A stretch of DNA of 58,566 nt from Bacteroidetes bacterium CG18_big_fil_WC_8_21_14_2_50_41_14 (GCA_002771745.1 PCUL01000460.1:1-58566); one strand, 5' to 3'; positions 19,501-28,020 are shown, numbered from the stretch's first letter. Program-made: numbers and translations. Notes: a model not told the origin generated them from the sequence alone.

Positions 19501-19953
19501 TTATTCTTTACTCTTGGTGTCGATGATGATGGTTACAGGACCACTATTTACCAACTCTATCTCCATCATAGCACCAAATTCACCTGATTTAATGGGTTTC
19601 CCATGCTTCAATTCAAGTGAATGGAGAAAATCACCATACAGTTTTTTAGCTAATTCAGGTGCTGCCGCACGAATATAGGAGGGACGGTTTCCTTTTTTTG
19701 TGCTGGCATGTAGTGTGAACTGGCTTACCACGATGAGGTCACCGGCTACCTCTGAAACACATTTGTTCATTACGCCTGTTTCATCATCAAATACCCGGAG
19801 CCTGACAATTTTTCCTGTAAGCCAATCAATATCTGCTTCACCATCAGTCGATTCAATACCTAAAAGGATTACCAAACCGTGTTGGATACTTGATTTTATT
19901 TTTTTATCTATACTTACCGATGCACGTGAAACCCTTTGAATAACAACCCTCAT
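19501..19953 (-). CDS. dtd: D-aminoacyl-tRNA deacylase
   Basis: A 150-residue proofreading enzyme that removes D-amino acids (and glycine mischarged on tRNA-Ala) from tRNA. The full family pattern is present: MRVVIQRV at the start, GLVILLGI, SQFTLHA (catalytic segment) and NSGPVT near the C-terminus, where most homologues have NxGPVT. Length is typical. It is convergent with hemD (11-base gap) and divergent from pdxJ. Confidence 0.96.
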   Translation of the reverse strand: MRVVIQRVSRASVSIDKKIKSSIQHGLVILLGIESTDGEADIDWLTGKIVRLRVFDDETGVMNKCVSEVAGDLIVVSQFTLHASTKKGNRPSYIRAAAPELAKKLYGDFLHSLELKHGKPIKSGEFGAMMEIELVNSGPVTIIIDTKSKE

Positions 19954-19980
19954 AGTTCTCTGTTTTGGTTAGCAATTTAT

Positions 19981-19988
19981 TAATTTTG
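19981..19988 (+). promoter_or_regulatory. -7 box of pdxJ
   Basis: TAATTTTG is an exact TAnnTTTG, 16 bases before ATG 20004. It lies inside the longer frame that begins at 19965 and so supports the later start. Confidence 0.6.
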
Positions 19989-20003
19989 TGCAAAATTAAC
20001 AAC

Positions 20004-20717
20004 ATGACCAGGTTAAGTGTAAATGTAAATAAAATTGCTACACTGCGCAATGCGCGTGGTGGTAACCAGCCCGACTTGGTTGCGTTTGTGGCAAATTGTG
20101 AACGATATGGTGCCCACGGAATTACCGTGCATCCCCGTCCTGACGAACGACATATTCGTTATTCAGATGTTGAAATATTGCGACCGTTGATAAAAACAGA
20201 GTTTAATATCGAAGGCAACCCAACTCCGCAGTTTATTGAACTGGTGTTAAAGTTTAAGCCCGATCAGGTGACCCTGGTTCCTGATGACCCAAATCAGCTG
20301 ACATCTGATCATGGATGGGATACCATCGCCTATCATGCTTTTTTGTTTGAAGTGATTGCCCGTTTTAAAAGGGAGGGCATACGAACTTCTGTTTTTGTCG
20401 ATCCGGTTGAGAAATATATTATTGGGGCACAGGCTGTTGGCGCCGACCGCGTTGAGCTGTATACCGAAAGTTATGCTGCGCAATATTCCTTAAACAGGGA
20501 AAGAGCCATCGCGCCTTTTGTGGATGCAGCCAGGATAGCTCATGAGTTAAAAATCGACATAAATGCCGGCCATGACCTGAGCCTTGAAAATTTAAAATAT
20601 TTTTGTCAGCAGATTCCTTTTATTGAAGAGGTTTCCATTGGCCACGCCCTGATCAGCGATGCACTGTATTATGGGTTGGAAAATACCATTCAATTGTATT
20701 TGAGACAACTATCTTAA
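20004..20717 (+). CDS. pdxJ: Pyridoxine 5'-phosphate synthase
   Basis: A 237-residue TIM-barrel enzyme that condenses 1-deoxy-xylulose 5-phosphate with 3-amino-2-oxopropyl phosphate to make pyridoxine 5'-phosphate. The N-terminus TRLSVNVNKIATLRNARGG is the near-universal PdxJ opening, and HPRPDERHIR, QVTLVPDDP, GADRVELYTE, NAGHDLSLEN and SIGHALISDAL follow. ATG 20004 is chosen because it gives exactly this opening and follows the promoter box. The product would supply PLP for enzymes such as the Cys/Met-metabolism enzyme at 44.6 kb. Confidence 0.97.
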   Translation: MTRLSVNVNKIATLRNARGGNQPDLVAFVANCERYGAHGITVHPRPDERHIRYSDVEILRPLIKTEFNIEGNPTPQFIELVLKFKPDQVTLVPDDPNQLTSDHGWDTIAYHAFLFEVIARFKREGIRTSVFVDPVEKYIIGAQAVGADRVELYTESYAAQYSLNRERAIAPFVDAARIAHELKIDINAGHDLSLENLKYFCQQIPFIEEVSIGHALISDALYYGLENTIQLYLRQLS

Positions 20718-20749
20718 CATGACTGAAAAATTCTAACTTTAGCCTGAAT

Positions 20750-21445
20750 ATGGAGCCAAAAAAACGCCGTCAGGCTGAAACTATTTTTTTAATTCTGGCC
20801 AGTTTGTTTATTACTTCACTGGTAACCAGTAACCTGATATTTCAAAAATTCTTCAGCTGGAACCCATTCGGTTGGTATCACTTTGAATTGTCGGTGGGTA
20901 TTATAGCTTACCCCATTACCTTTTTAATTACGGATATCATCTCAGAAATTTACGGTTCCAAACGTGCGAATTCGGTGGTTATAGCCGGGATATTTGCCAG
21001 TTTTTTTGCGTTGCTGATTGTGGTTGTATCAACCGAAGCTCAAGCCACCACTTGGTCACCCATTGGGAATGTGGTTTTTAAACAGGTCTTTGGCTTTACT
21101 TACATCGCGGTTGGCGCTTCTCTGGCAGCTTATCTGTTTGCACAGTTCCTGGATGTAAAAGTCTTCCATTTCTGGAAACGGGTAACCCATGGCAAACACC
21201 TTTGGATTCGTAACAACTTCTCGACAATTACCTCTCAGCTGGTCGATACAATAACAGTCCTGTTATTACTTTGTGGTTTTGGAGTGATTGAGTGGGAGTT
21301 ATTTTGGATATTGGTATTAAACGGATATCTTTTTAAAGTGATGTTTGCCTTGTTCGATACACCAGTTATTTATGTGGTGGTGCATTTTATAAGAAAGCAT
21401 TTTGATATGGTGGATGTAAATAAACACCTTCTTGAAGATAATTGA
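20750..21445 (+). CDS. yhhQ: Queuosine-precursor transporter (VUT/YhhQ family)
   Basis: A 231-residue inner-membrane protein with about six helices. Family hallmarks are SNLIFQKF near the first helix, ITFLITDIISEIYGSKRAN between helices 2 and 3, and the TSQLVDTITVLLL helix. YhhQ proteins import preQ0 or preQ1 for tRNA queuosine modification. It is 32 bases after pdxJ on the same strand and 28 bases before the hydrolase gene, so the three may share a transcript. Confidence 0.9.
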   Translation: MEPKKRRQAETIFLILASLFITSLVTSNLIFQKFFSWNPFGWYHFELSVGIIAYPITFLITDIISEIYGSKRANSVVIAGIFASFFALLIVVVSTEAQATTWSPIGNVVFKQVFGFTYIAVGASLAAYLFAQFLDVKVFHFWKRVTHGKHLWIRNNFSTITSQLVDTITVLLLLCGFGVIEWELFWILVLNGYLFKVMFALFDTPVIYVVVHFIRKHFDMVDVNKHLLEDN

Positions 21446-21473
21446 AGAATAAAATACTGAAAACAAGTTTGAT

Positions 21474-22292
21474 ATGAAATTGTTTTACCGACGTTACGGA
21501 GAAGAACTTAACCCGCCAATCATCATTTTGCATGGGCTGTTTGGCGTTTCCGACAACTGGGTTACATTTGCCCGCCGCCTGGCCATGGAGGGGTTTGAGG
21601 TTTGGGTCCCGGATCAAAGAAATCACGGTCAATCTCCTCACAGTCCAAATTTTAACTATTTGGCTTTAGCAGATGATTTATTTGATTTTATTGATGAACA
21701 TGGTATTGTAAACCCCATCATCATTGGCCATTCGATGGGAGGGAAAGTAGCCATGCGTTTTGCTTTGGAAAATCCACATCTTGTAAAAAAGCTTCTGATC
21801 GTCGATATTACTTTAAAGTCCTACGGTCCGCGCGATAATCATAAATCCATTTTAAAAGCCATGAAGGAGGTGAATCTTAACCTCGTTGAAAATCGGCAGG
21901 AGGTGGAGGATCAAATCAGAGCATACATTCCGGAAACGCGCATCCGACAGTTTGTTATGAAGAATCTTCACCGATCAGAAGGCAATCATTTCGACTGGCA
22001 AATTTACATCGAAGGTATTGAACCAAATCTTGACCAGATGTTTGATGGGATTGACACCATTAATAAGTTTGAGAAACCTACGCTGTTTATTCGTGGCGGA
22101 GCCTCCGATTATATCCTTACGGAAGATTATGATCAGATTCGTTATAACTTTCCTCATGCTGAAATTGTGACCATTGAGGGTGCTTCACACTGGGTACACG
22201 TGGAAGCTGCTGAGAAGTTTTACACGCTTTCATTCGGATTTGTATCCGGAAGTCCCGGTTGGTATCGTCAGATTGAATCAGGAACTAAATAA
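21474..22292 (+). CDS. Alpha/beta-fold hydrolase (YbfF-like esterase)
   Basis: A 272-residue cytoplasmic hydrolase. The nucleophile elbow is GHSMGGK (Ser about residue 84), the oxyanion region is HGLFGVSDNW, the dibasic opening PDQRNHGQSPHS is typical of the YbfF/abhydrolase-11 group, and the catalytic His is in ASHWVHVE near residue 243. The physiological ester substrate is unknown. It converges with tatC, 21 bases apart. Confidence 0.9.
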   Translation: MKLFYRRYGEELNPPIIILHGLFGVSDNWVTFARRLAMEGFEVWVPDQRNHGQSPHSPNFNYLALADDLFDFIDEHGIVNPIIIGHSMGGKVAMRFALENPHLVKKLLIVDITLKSYGPRDNHKSILKAMKEVNLNLVENRQEVEDQIRAYIPETRIRQFVMKNLHRSEGNHFDWQIYIEGIEPNLDQMFDGIDTINKFEKPTLFIRGGASDYILTEDYDQIRYNFPHAEIVTIEGASHWVHVEAAEKFYTLSFGFVSGSPGWYRQIESGTK

Positions 22293-22313
22293 ACAAGCGA
22301 CTATTGCTTTTGA

Positions 22314-23147
22314 TTAATCAATAGCCTCGTAGTTTTTTTTCTCGACATTTTTTGCCACCGCAATGGATAATTCGTACAATCCAATCAAAGGGAACACAAC
22401 CAAGATTTGACTAAATACATCAGGAGGAGTGATTATTGCGGACACAATGAGCAAAATGACATACATGTATTTTCGGTTTTTCATCATAAAACCGGAAGTA
22501 AGAATTCCGATTTTAGTGAGAAAAAAAACAAGTATTGGCAATTCGAAGGCTACTCCAACAGCAAATGTAACCGAGACCACTGTGCTGATGTAGGAAGTAA
22601 GTGAGATTTGGTTAAGGACACGTTCGCTCACCTGATAGGTTCCTAAAAAATTTACGGTTAAGGGAACGATTAAAAAATAGCTGAATAGAACACCAAAGAG
22701 GAATAAAATAGAACTGATGATTACGCCCCCGGTAGAATATTTTCGTTCATTTTCGTGCATCGCCGGTCTGATGAACCGCCATGTTTCCCAAAGTACATAA
22801 GGAAATGCCAGTATAAAACCCGCAACCATCGAAATATACATGTGGGTAAGAAACTGCCCCGACATGCTAATGTTGATGATCTGCAACTTCATATCTTTTA
22901 TACATAAGGCATCTATGTTGAGCCATTGTCCGGCAATACATAGCAAGCGATTTGTAATAAAATCAGAGGTACTCGGGCCGAGAATAACATAGTCGAAAAT
23001 AAATACCCGGTTCATAAAAGCGACAACTGCGATGATAACAATCGCGATGAGTGAACGAAGAATATGCCAACGCAGCTCCTCCAAATGATCCCAAAAGGTC
23101 ATTACTTTTTCCGTTTTAACCTTCTTTTTTGATTTTACTTCTTCCAT
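22314..23147 (-). CDS. tatC: Sec-independent (Tat) translocase subunit TatC
   Basis: A 277-residue membrane protein with six helices that recognises twin-arginine signal peptides. Key segments: MTFWDHLEELRWHILRSL at the N-terminus with the conserved Glu, FILAFPYVLWETWRFIRPAM after helix 2, and VSAIITPPDVFSQI near the end. The ATG at 23147 is chosen because it begins just before the family's conserved start; a longer frame to 23309 would add 54 unrelated residues. The Tat system is needed by the molybdoenzyme encoded at 28017-30263, whose signal has a twin arginine. No tatA gene is visible in the window. Confidence 0.96.
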   Translation of the reverse strand: MEEVKSKKKVKTEKVMTFWDHLEELRWHILRSLIAIVIIAVVAFMNRVFIFDYVILGPSTSDFITNRLLCIAGQWLNIDALCIKDMKLQIINISMSGQFLTHMYISMVAGFILAFPYVLWETWRFIRPAMHENERKYSTGGVIISSILFLFGVLFSYFLIVPLTVNFLGTYQVSERVLNQISLTSYISTVVSVTFAVGVAFELPILVFFLTKIGILTSGFMMKNRKYMYVILLIVSAIITPPDVFSQILVVFPLIGLYELSIAVAKNVEKKNYEAID

Positions 23148-23270
23148 CTTTAAATAAAAATTCAAAATTAGCAAAACCTTGGAATGAATGAGCCTCAAAA
23201 ATAAATGTTTGCAAACACCTTCTTTTTTTTCAACTACCACTTGTAAATTCAATTGACAAAACCTAAATAG

Positions 23271-23300
23271 TTGTTTAGTATGAAAAAATGCATACTTTTG
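23271..23300 (+). promoter_or_regulatory. Promoter of Crp/Fnr regulator A
   Basis: TTG at 23271-23273 and TACTTTTG at 23293-23300 are separated by 19 bases, matching the Bacteroidota -33/-7 arrangement. A leader of about 50 bases would precede the ATG at 23356. Unlike the promoters of regulators B and C, this one has a good -33 element. Confidence 0.6.
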
Positions 23301-23355
23301 GCATGTCACAACATAAAATTAAGTTCTGTTTACAATAAAGGAATCGACCAACGCC

Positions 23356-24051
23356 ATGAAAAGAGTGAATGAAATTGAATCGTGCAGTACTTGTATTTAT
23401 AGAAAGCTTTTGTTTGATAAGCTATCTGAGGTTGAGCACAAAATAGTAAATGAATCTAGAAACGAGTATCTGTGCGCCAAGGGTGAGATATTAAAAAAAG
23501 AAGGTCAGAAGATCCAGTCGTTTATGTATTTACGAAAGGGTCTTGTAAAGATTTACAAAACAGATAAATATGGGAAAGACCACATCCTGGCGATTAGTCG
23601 TCCCGGCGAGTTTATCAATTTGTTAAGTGTTTTTTCTGGTAGTTTGTACAATTATTCTGTAGCCGCTATCGAGGAAACCCAGGTGTGCGAAATCAAGCTA
23701 TCGGCCATGAAAAGTGTGATCAAATCAAATCACCAGTTTTCACTTCGGTTATTGAATAGAATAAGCAAAATGTCAGAAGAGATGATCGCCATTCAGTTTG
23801 ATCTCAACCAAAAACAAGTACGCGGCAGAGTTGCTTATGTTTTGCTCATGTTGGCCGACCGGATATTTAAGAATCATGAATTCAAGATGCCAATTACCCG
23901 GCGCGAAGTGGGTGAGATGATCTCCATGACAACGGAAAATACCATCCGCACCTTATCCGAATTCCGCAAAGATGGCATCATCGATATTACCGGAAAAAAT
24001 ATTCGGATTCGTGATTACCAGCGATTGGTAACAGTATCAAAAAATGGATAA
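23356..24051 (+). CDS. Crp/Fnr-family transcriptional regulator A
   Basis: A 231-residue regulator with an N-terminal cyclic-nucleotide-binding-type beta-roll (about 25-145) and a C-terminal winged helix-turn-helix (about 175-228; TRREVGEMISMTTENTIRTLSEF). Cys10 and Cys13 form a CxxC at the N-terminus, as in a large Bacteroidota Crp/Fnr group; E. coli FNR binds iron-sulfur through cysteines in a similar place, but the remaining FNR ligands are not obvious. It lies convergent with operon I of the sulfur island, 14 bases from the last rhodanese gene. It is the most distant of the four paralogues by sequence. Probable role: redox or sulfur-responsive control of the island. Confidence 0.92.
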   Translation: MKRVNEIESCSTCIYRKLLFDKLSEVEHKIVNESRNEYLCAKGEILKKEGQKIQSFMYLRKGLVKIYKTDKYGKDHILAISRPGEFINLLSVFSGSLYNYSVAAIEETQVCEIKLSAMKSVIKSNHQFSLRLLNRISKMSEEMIAIQFDLNQKQVRGRVAYVLLMLADRIFKNHEFKMPITRREVGEMISMTTENTIRTLSEFRKDGIIDITGKNIRIRDYQRLVTVSKNG

Positions 24052-24065
24052 TCAAAAGTGAGTAG

Positions 24066-24710
24066 TTAACAGCCACCTTCTACAGCCTTGCTTTTTTTCT
24101 TGCGCTCAACAGCAACATGAGCCTTTGGTTCGGAAGCACCATTGTCATTTTTTGAAACAGAGCTGCGTTTAGCCACTTCAGCATAGTCGTACTGAGCATT
24201 GCCAATAAAATACGAATCATCGCTGTAGGTGTCGCCCAGCTTATCTTTCCACACTTTATAATAAGAATATCCACCCATCAGGACTTTTACGTTATCGAAA
24301 CCAATTTGACGCAATAACATGTATGGCCCGTTGGCTTCTACCAGGTTATTCCCGTATATAAGCACTACCTGACCAGCATCTTTAAGTGCTTCCAGTCTCT
24401 TGATGTTTTCTTTGGAGATTAATTCTACTGCTGAAATATTTTCGGCTCCCGGAATATGACCTCTGCCAAACTGGAATGTGTTGCGGATGTCGACTAAAAC
24501 AATGGTATCGATGGTTTTATTCAGGATGTCCTCCAACTCGTATGGATAGACGAAACCTTCTTCCGAACCGGCTAATACGACTGTTTCTTCGGGAGTGATT
24601 GCGTAATTCAAACGAGGTTTGGAAAGGGTAACCAAACCAATTATAATAACGATGACAAAGATGATCATGGTGATCATCGTCTTCTTTGGATTTAATTCGT
24701 GTACATGCAT
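24066..24710 (-). CDS. Membrane-anchored rhodanese-like protein, no active-site Cys, ends in GGC
   Basis: A 214-residue protein: short Lys-containing N-terminus, one membrane helix (about 12-28), then a rhodanese fold (about 50-157: VLVDIRNTFQFGRGHIPGAENI, LLRQIGFDNVKVLMGGY) facing the periplasm, and a long linker ending RKKKSKAVEGGC. The position of the catalytic Cys is Gly120 (VLIYGNN), so it cannot work as a normal rhodanese. The terminal Cys214 is the only cysteine. ATG 24710 is chosen over a TTG at 24737 that would overlap the previous gene. It is last in operon I. I infer a sulfur-carrier or docking role; an inactive scaffold is the alternative. Confidence 0.88.
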   Translation of the reverse strand: MHVHELNPKKTMITMIIFVIVIIIGLVTLSKPRLNYAITPEETVVLAGSEEGFVYPYELEDILNKTIDTIVLVDIRNTFQFGRGHIPGAENISAVELISKENIKRLEALKDAGQVVLIYGNNLVEANGPYMLLRQIGFDNVKVLMGGYSYYKVWKDKLGDTYSDDSYFIGNAQYDYAEVAKRSSVSKNDNGASEPKAHVAVERKKKSKAVEGGC

Positions 24711-24730
24711 GATTTCATTTATTTGGATGT

Positions 24731-25342
24731 TTAACAACCCCCTTCAACTGCCTTGGCTTTTTTCTTCCTGGATACAACTACTTCCGCTTGCGGACTTTGA
24801 TCGATGCTGATCGACCCACCAGTAAAAAACTGGCTGGCGCCCTGGCGGAAAGCATACAGGTTAAACTCGGCTTCGGAGGCAGTTTCTAAAGGTGCTTCGG
24901 GCTGAATAATGGTTTGTATCCAACGGTTTAAACCACCTTTGAGCACATAAATATTCTTTAATCCCAATCTTTTGGCAATCACCCATGCCTGATCCGATTT
25001 CAGGTCATCGTTTGAGTAGAAAACAAGATTTCGTTTATTAAAAGTCAACGCAGATTTCGCGTCATCCAAAGCCAGACTGTCGAGGGGGAAGTTAATGGCA
25101 TTGGTTAATGAAAATAACTGAAAATCTTCTGCCGATCTCACATCAACCATCACCAGCAAAGGATCGTGCTCGATGATCATCTTGGCCACCTCATCAGTAG
25201 AAACGTAACGTGTAGGTTGAACAATATCCCACATCATCACTTCAGGATCAAGCTGTTTGGAGTTGTTCTTTAAGGGCAATACCAGCAATCCGGCCGAGAG
25301 CAGAATGAGGATTCCCATCAGGATAATATAATTTTTATTCAT
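24731..25342 (-). CDS. Membrane-anchored rhodanese-like protein, Cys-to-Ser active site, ends in GGC
   Basis: A 203-residue paralogue of the following gene. One N-terminal membrane helix (about 5-23), a periplasmic rhodanese domain (about 45-145: VMVDVRSAEDFQLFSL, AKRLGLKNIYVLKGGLNRW), a linker of about 50 residues and the tail RKKKAKAVEGGC. Ser110 stands where the catalytic Cys should be (VFYSNDDLK). Cys203 at the extreme C-terminus is the only cysteine. The tail is nearly identical to that of the neighbour although the domains differ, so the tail appears to be under its own selection. It lies four bases downstream of the YeeE/YedE gene, implying cotranslation with the transporter. Confidence 0.88.
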   Translation of the reverse strand: MNKNYIILMGILILLSAGLLVLPLKNNSKQLDPEVMMWDIVQPTRYVSTDEVAKMIIEHDPLLVMVDVRSAEDFQLFSLTNAINFPLDSLALDDAKSALTFNKRNLVFYSNDDLKSDQAWVIAKRLGLKNIYVLKGGLNRWIQTIIQPEAPLETASEAEFNLYAFRQGASQFFTGGSISIDQSPQAEVVVSRKKKAKAVEGGC

Positions 25343-25346
25343 CGAA

Positions 25347-25949
25347 TTAGAATTTATATTGAGTCATGTTTTTCCTTACGCGGAGTTCGATACGCCAGGT
25401 AACGTAAAAGGCAATTACTGCAATAACAACAAAAATAAGGGTGACCAGATTATTCGAAATTCCGAAAAATTCTCCGATGGTGATGCTGCCCATATTTCCT
25501 GAATAGTAGAACTGTTCAAAAAACGGGAAAAATTCAGAAAACAGAAATATCCCTAAAAACAAACCGCCCGTAAATACCATGGCGTCGATTTTGCCAATGG
25601 CGATGGCAGTATAACTTGTTCCGGGACAAAATCCGCCCAAAACAAATCCAACGCCCATAATAATGGATCCCACAATCATAGGGCTTAAGTAGGTTGGAAG
25701 TACATAAATCTGATTCAGGTCGATCCATCCGAAATAATCAAAGTACTGAAGGCCAATCATGGCCACCACAACGGCGGTAAAAAATACACGCAGAACGACA
25801 AAGTTATACCCGTAAAATACGCCTGTAATGTTTCGTGAGGAGGAAAATCCGGAGGCTTCCAATACAAAGCCAAAAGCGATGCCTATTAACAGGGCGATGA
25901 CAAAATCCCAACCCATTGGTATTATTCCCTGTGGTATTAAAGGTCCCAT
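25347..25949 (-). CDS. YeeE/YedE-family half transporter (second half)
   Basis: A 200-residue inner-membrane protein with about five helices. GFVLEASGFSSSRN and the conserved GFCPGTSYTA cysteine motif identify the YeeE/YedE (sulfur-transport, Pfam Sulf_transp) family; the characterised TsuA member takes up thiosulfate through conserved cysteines. TsuA-like proteins are about 330-350 residues, so this and the preceding 180-residue gene probably form one transporter from two chains. It is followed four bases later by a GGC-tailed rhodanese gene, which suggests handing imported or membrane-held sulfur to that protein. Direction and substrate are inferred. Confidence 0.88.
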   Translation of the reverse strand: MGPLIPQGIIPMGWDFVIALLIGIAFGFVLEASGFSSSRNITGVFYGYNFVVLRVFFTAVVVAMIGLQYFDYFGWIDLNQIYVLPTYLSPMIVGSIIMGVGFVLGGFCPGTSYTAIAIGKIDAMVFTGGLFLGIFLFSEFFPFFEQFYYSGNMGSITIGEFFGISNNLVTLIFVVIAVIAFYVTWRIELRVRKNMTQYKF

Positions 25950-25971
25950 AGTTTTATCTTTTATTTAATGA

Positions 25972-26514
25972 CTAAATCCATAATTTTCTGAAAAAGTAAG
26001 CAACCACGTAGCCGGTGCCAAACATCAGGAGCATCACCAGCAATCCACCAAAGGAGGACGAGGCCGATCCACTGAGTGCGGCTCCGCTGGAGCAACCTCT
26101 TCCAAACTGACTTCCGATGCCAAACAAAATGCCTCCGATACCAGCTGCAAAGAGCCTTGTTTTGTTGGTAATGTTGGGTGATTTTTCGATGCGTAGTTTT
26201 TTAATTCTGCCAAAGAGAGCTCCCGAAAGTAATCCTCCTATAAAAATACCAAACGATTCAAAAACCAACCAGTTGAACATGGGAGAATGGTCATCGGTAA
26301 TAAAGGCTTTCATGTAAGTGTTTTGCTCAGCATGTTCAGGGGCTACTTTATCAACTGTAGTCACTACTGCACTTTTAACAGCACCGCTGGCACCCAATCC
26401 TCTTCCTGTGATATAAAAGGTGATTAATAGCACCAGTCCGAGCAGTACCCCGCCAAAATACGGATTGATGTATTTGGGCCGATCTTGAATAACAATTTCT
26501 TGATTCATGTTCAA
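25972..26514 (-). CDS. YeeE/YedE-family half transporter (first half)
   Basis: A 180-residue membrane protein with about four helices and a periplasmic loop (about 40-80). The motif GRGCSSGAALSGSA carries the conserved cysteine of the family, and GIGGILFGIGSQFGRGC is the matching helix. Together with the next gene (22-base gap) it covers the two repeats of a full-length YeeE/YedE protein such as TsuA. Split pairs of this type occur in many bacteria. In operon I it follows the NrfD gene after 12 bases. Confidence 0.88.
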   Translation of the reverse strand: MNMNQEIVIQDRPKYINPYFGGVLLGLVLLITFYITGRGLGASGAVKSAVVTTVDKVAPEHAEQNTYMKAFITDDHSPMFNWLVFESFGIFIGGLLSGALFGRIKKLRIEKSPNITNKTRLFAAGIGGILFGIGSQFGRGCSSGAALSGSASSSFGGLLVMLLMFGTGYVVAYFFRKLWI

Positions 26515-26526
26515 AAACTTTTAATA

Positions 26527-27468
26527 TTAATACAGATAGCGCGTAATTTGTCCCGCTTCAACCATAACAAATCTAAATACAAGGCCGCCAAAAAGAATGA
26601 GCAAGGCAGGAATCCAGATTGGGATATGAAATCCTCTCAATTCAAGTATTTCGAGAACTGCCGGGAATGCAAGTCCAAGGATGACGACAAAAACCCAAAA
26701 GGTAACAGTGAATTGACCTCCGAGAAACAGCTCGGCTGCTTCCACTTGAACTGCGGTAGCTGAAAGGAAACCCATGAACAAATGCACGATTAAAAATAAC
26801 TCAACGGCAATAAGGACGATGTCAATCTGGCTCATTATCCGTCTTTCTGTTTTGTTTTTCGACATCCAGATGATTGTGGCCAGTCCGGTCGACAGTCCGG
26901 AAACAAGAAACAAGGGTCCTAAAATAGAAGTGTTCCATAAGGGTCGTGCATTGAACGCAGAAAGTAATATACCTGTATAAACGCCCAGTACAACAGCTAA
27001 AAACATCATCGCCCAGGCCATTTCTCTCCTTTTTTTGGTAAAAAATCCAATGGTTTGTTCTATCATTTTAAATTTCCAATTCCAGTTTGGAACGGCCTCT
27101 TTAAGGTAAGTAGCAGACCATATCATCGAAAGAGGTGTCACAAGCATCAGTGTCCAGGCTCCCCACGACATGGGTGATCCCATTCGTACGGTAGTATAAA
27201 GCCGCCAAAAATACATCTCATGTTTTAAGTCGAGGAAAAGAGCAAAAAGCCCAAGCACCAAGGCTATAGGTACCAGAAATGGTGCCCACTTAACGGTGGT
27301 TGCCATTTCTTTTTCCTTACCCATGATAGTAAATAATCCTGCAAAAAACATGATCCCTGCCGCCAGGCCGCCTAAAAAAAGATAGAGTGGGATTTGCCAG
27401 TGCCAGATATTTAAAAAAGGGTCAATGTTTGGGATATCGCGTCCACTAATAAATAATTCTTCTTTCAT
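26527..27468 (-). CDS. NrfD/PsrC-type membrane quinol-oxidising subunit
   Basis: A 313-residue membrane protein with eight predicted helices, the usual count for NrfD/PsrC. The N-terminal WHWQIPLYLFLGGLAAGIMF is the family's first-helix pattern, followed by WGAWTLMLVTPLS and VLGVYTGILLSAFNARPLWN. PsrC subunits exchange electrons between menaquinone and the iron-sulfur subunit. Here it would anchor the molybdoenzyme and ferredoxin subunit encoded just upstream (18-base gap). No haem b ligand set is needed in this family. Confidence 0.94.
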   Translation of the reverse strand: MKEELFISGRDIPNIDPFLNIWHWQIPLYLFLGGLAAGIMFFAGLFTIMGKEKEMATTVKWAPFLVPIALVLGLFALFLDLKHEMYFWRLYTTVRMGSPMSWGAWTLMLVTPLSMIWSATYLKEAVPNWNWKFKMIEQTIGFFTKKRREMAWAMMFLAVVLGVYTGILLSAFNARPLWNTSILGPLFLVSGLSTGLATIIWMSKNKTERRIMSQIDIVLIAVELFLIVHLFMGFLSATAVQVEAAELFLGGQFTVTFWVFVVILGLAFPAVLEILELRGFHIPIWIPALLILFGGLVFRFVMVEAGQITRYLY

Positions 27469-27486
27469 TCTTGTGCGCTTTAGTGT

Positions 27487-28020
27487 TTATGTAAGGAAAT
27501 ATAACTGTGGTTTGGTACCTGCCTCAGGGGCTAACACTTTCCATGATCTGTTTTTAAGTGCCAGAGAGACATCACTGTAGGGATCTTCGATGTCTCCAAA
27601 ATGTAAACATTTTGTTGGGCATACATCCACACAAGCAGTGTTTTGGCCTTTTTCGAGGCGGTGCTGACAAAATGTACATTTATCCACATATCCATCCGGA
27701 TGTGAATAACGTGCATCGTAAGGACACGATTGGATACAGGCACCACAACCAATACATTCATCGTGGGTAACCATCACAATTCCGCCTTCAACTGTATGAC
27801 TTGCTCCTGTCGGGCAGCAGCGCACACAGGGTGCATTTTCACAATGATTGCATCGCTCAGAACGGAGTTCAATTTCTACAATTGGATAGGCTCCGCTAAC
27901 ATTTTCAACAATCCAGTCACGGCAATAGCCATGAGGAACATTGTTCTCAGTTTGACAGGCTACAACACAGTCGCTGCACCCGACACATTTTTTTGTGTCA
28001 ATTGCCATTGCGTATCTCAT
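27487..28020 (-). CDS. Four-cluster ferredoxin subunit (PsrB/PhsB type)
   Basis: A 177-residue electron-transfer subunit with four [4Fe-4S] binding sets: CVGCSDCVVAC, CNHCENAPCVRCCPTGA, CIGCGACIQSCPYDA and CTFCQHR with ACVDVCPTKC. Members of this family wire the molybdopterin subunit to the NrfD/PsrC membrane subunit. Its ATG overlaps the stop of the molybdoenzyme gene in an ATGA arrangement, so translation is probably coupled. There is no signal peptide; it would be exported together with the Tat-signal-bearing catalytic subunit. Confidence 0.96.
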   Translation of the reverse strand: MRYAMAIDTKKCVGCSDCVVACQTENNVPHGYCRDWIVENVSGAYPIVEIELRSERCNHCENAPCVRCCPTGASHTVEGGIVMVTHDECIGCGACIQSCPYDARYSHPDGYVDKCTFCQHRLEKGQNTACVDVCPTKCLHFGDIEDPYSDVSLALKNRSWKVLAPEAGTKPQLYFLT

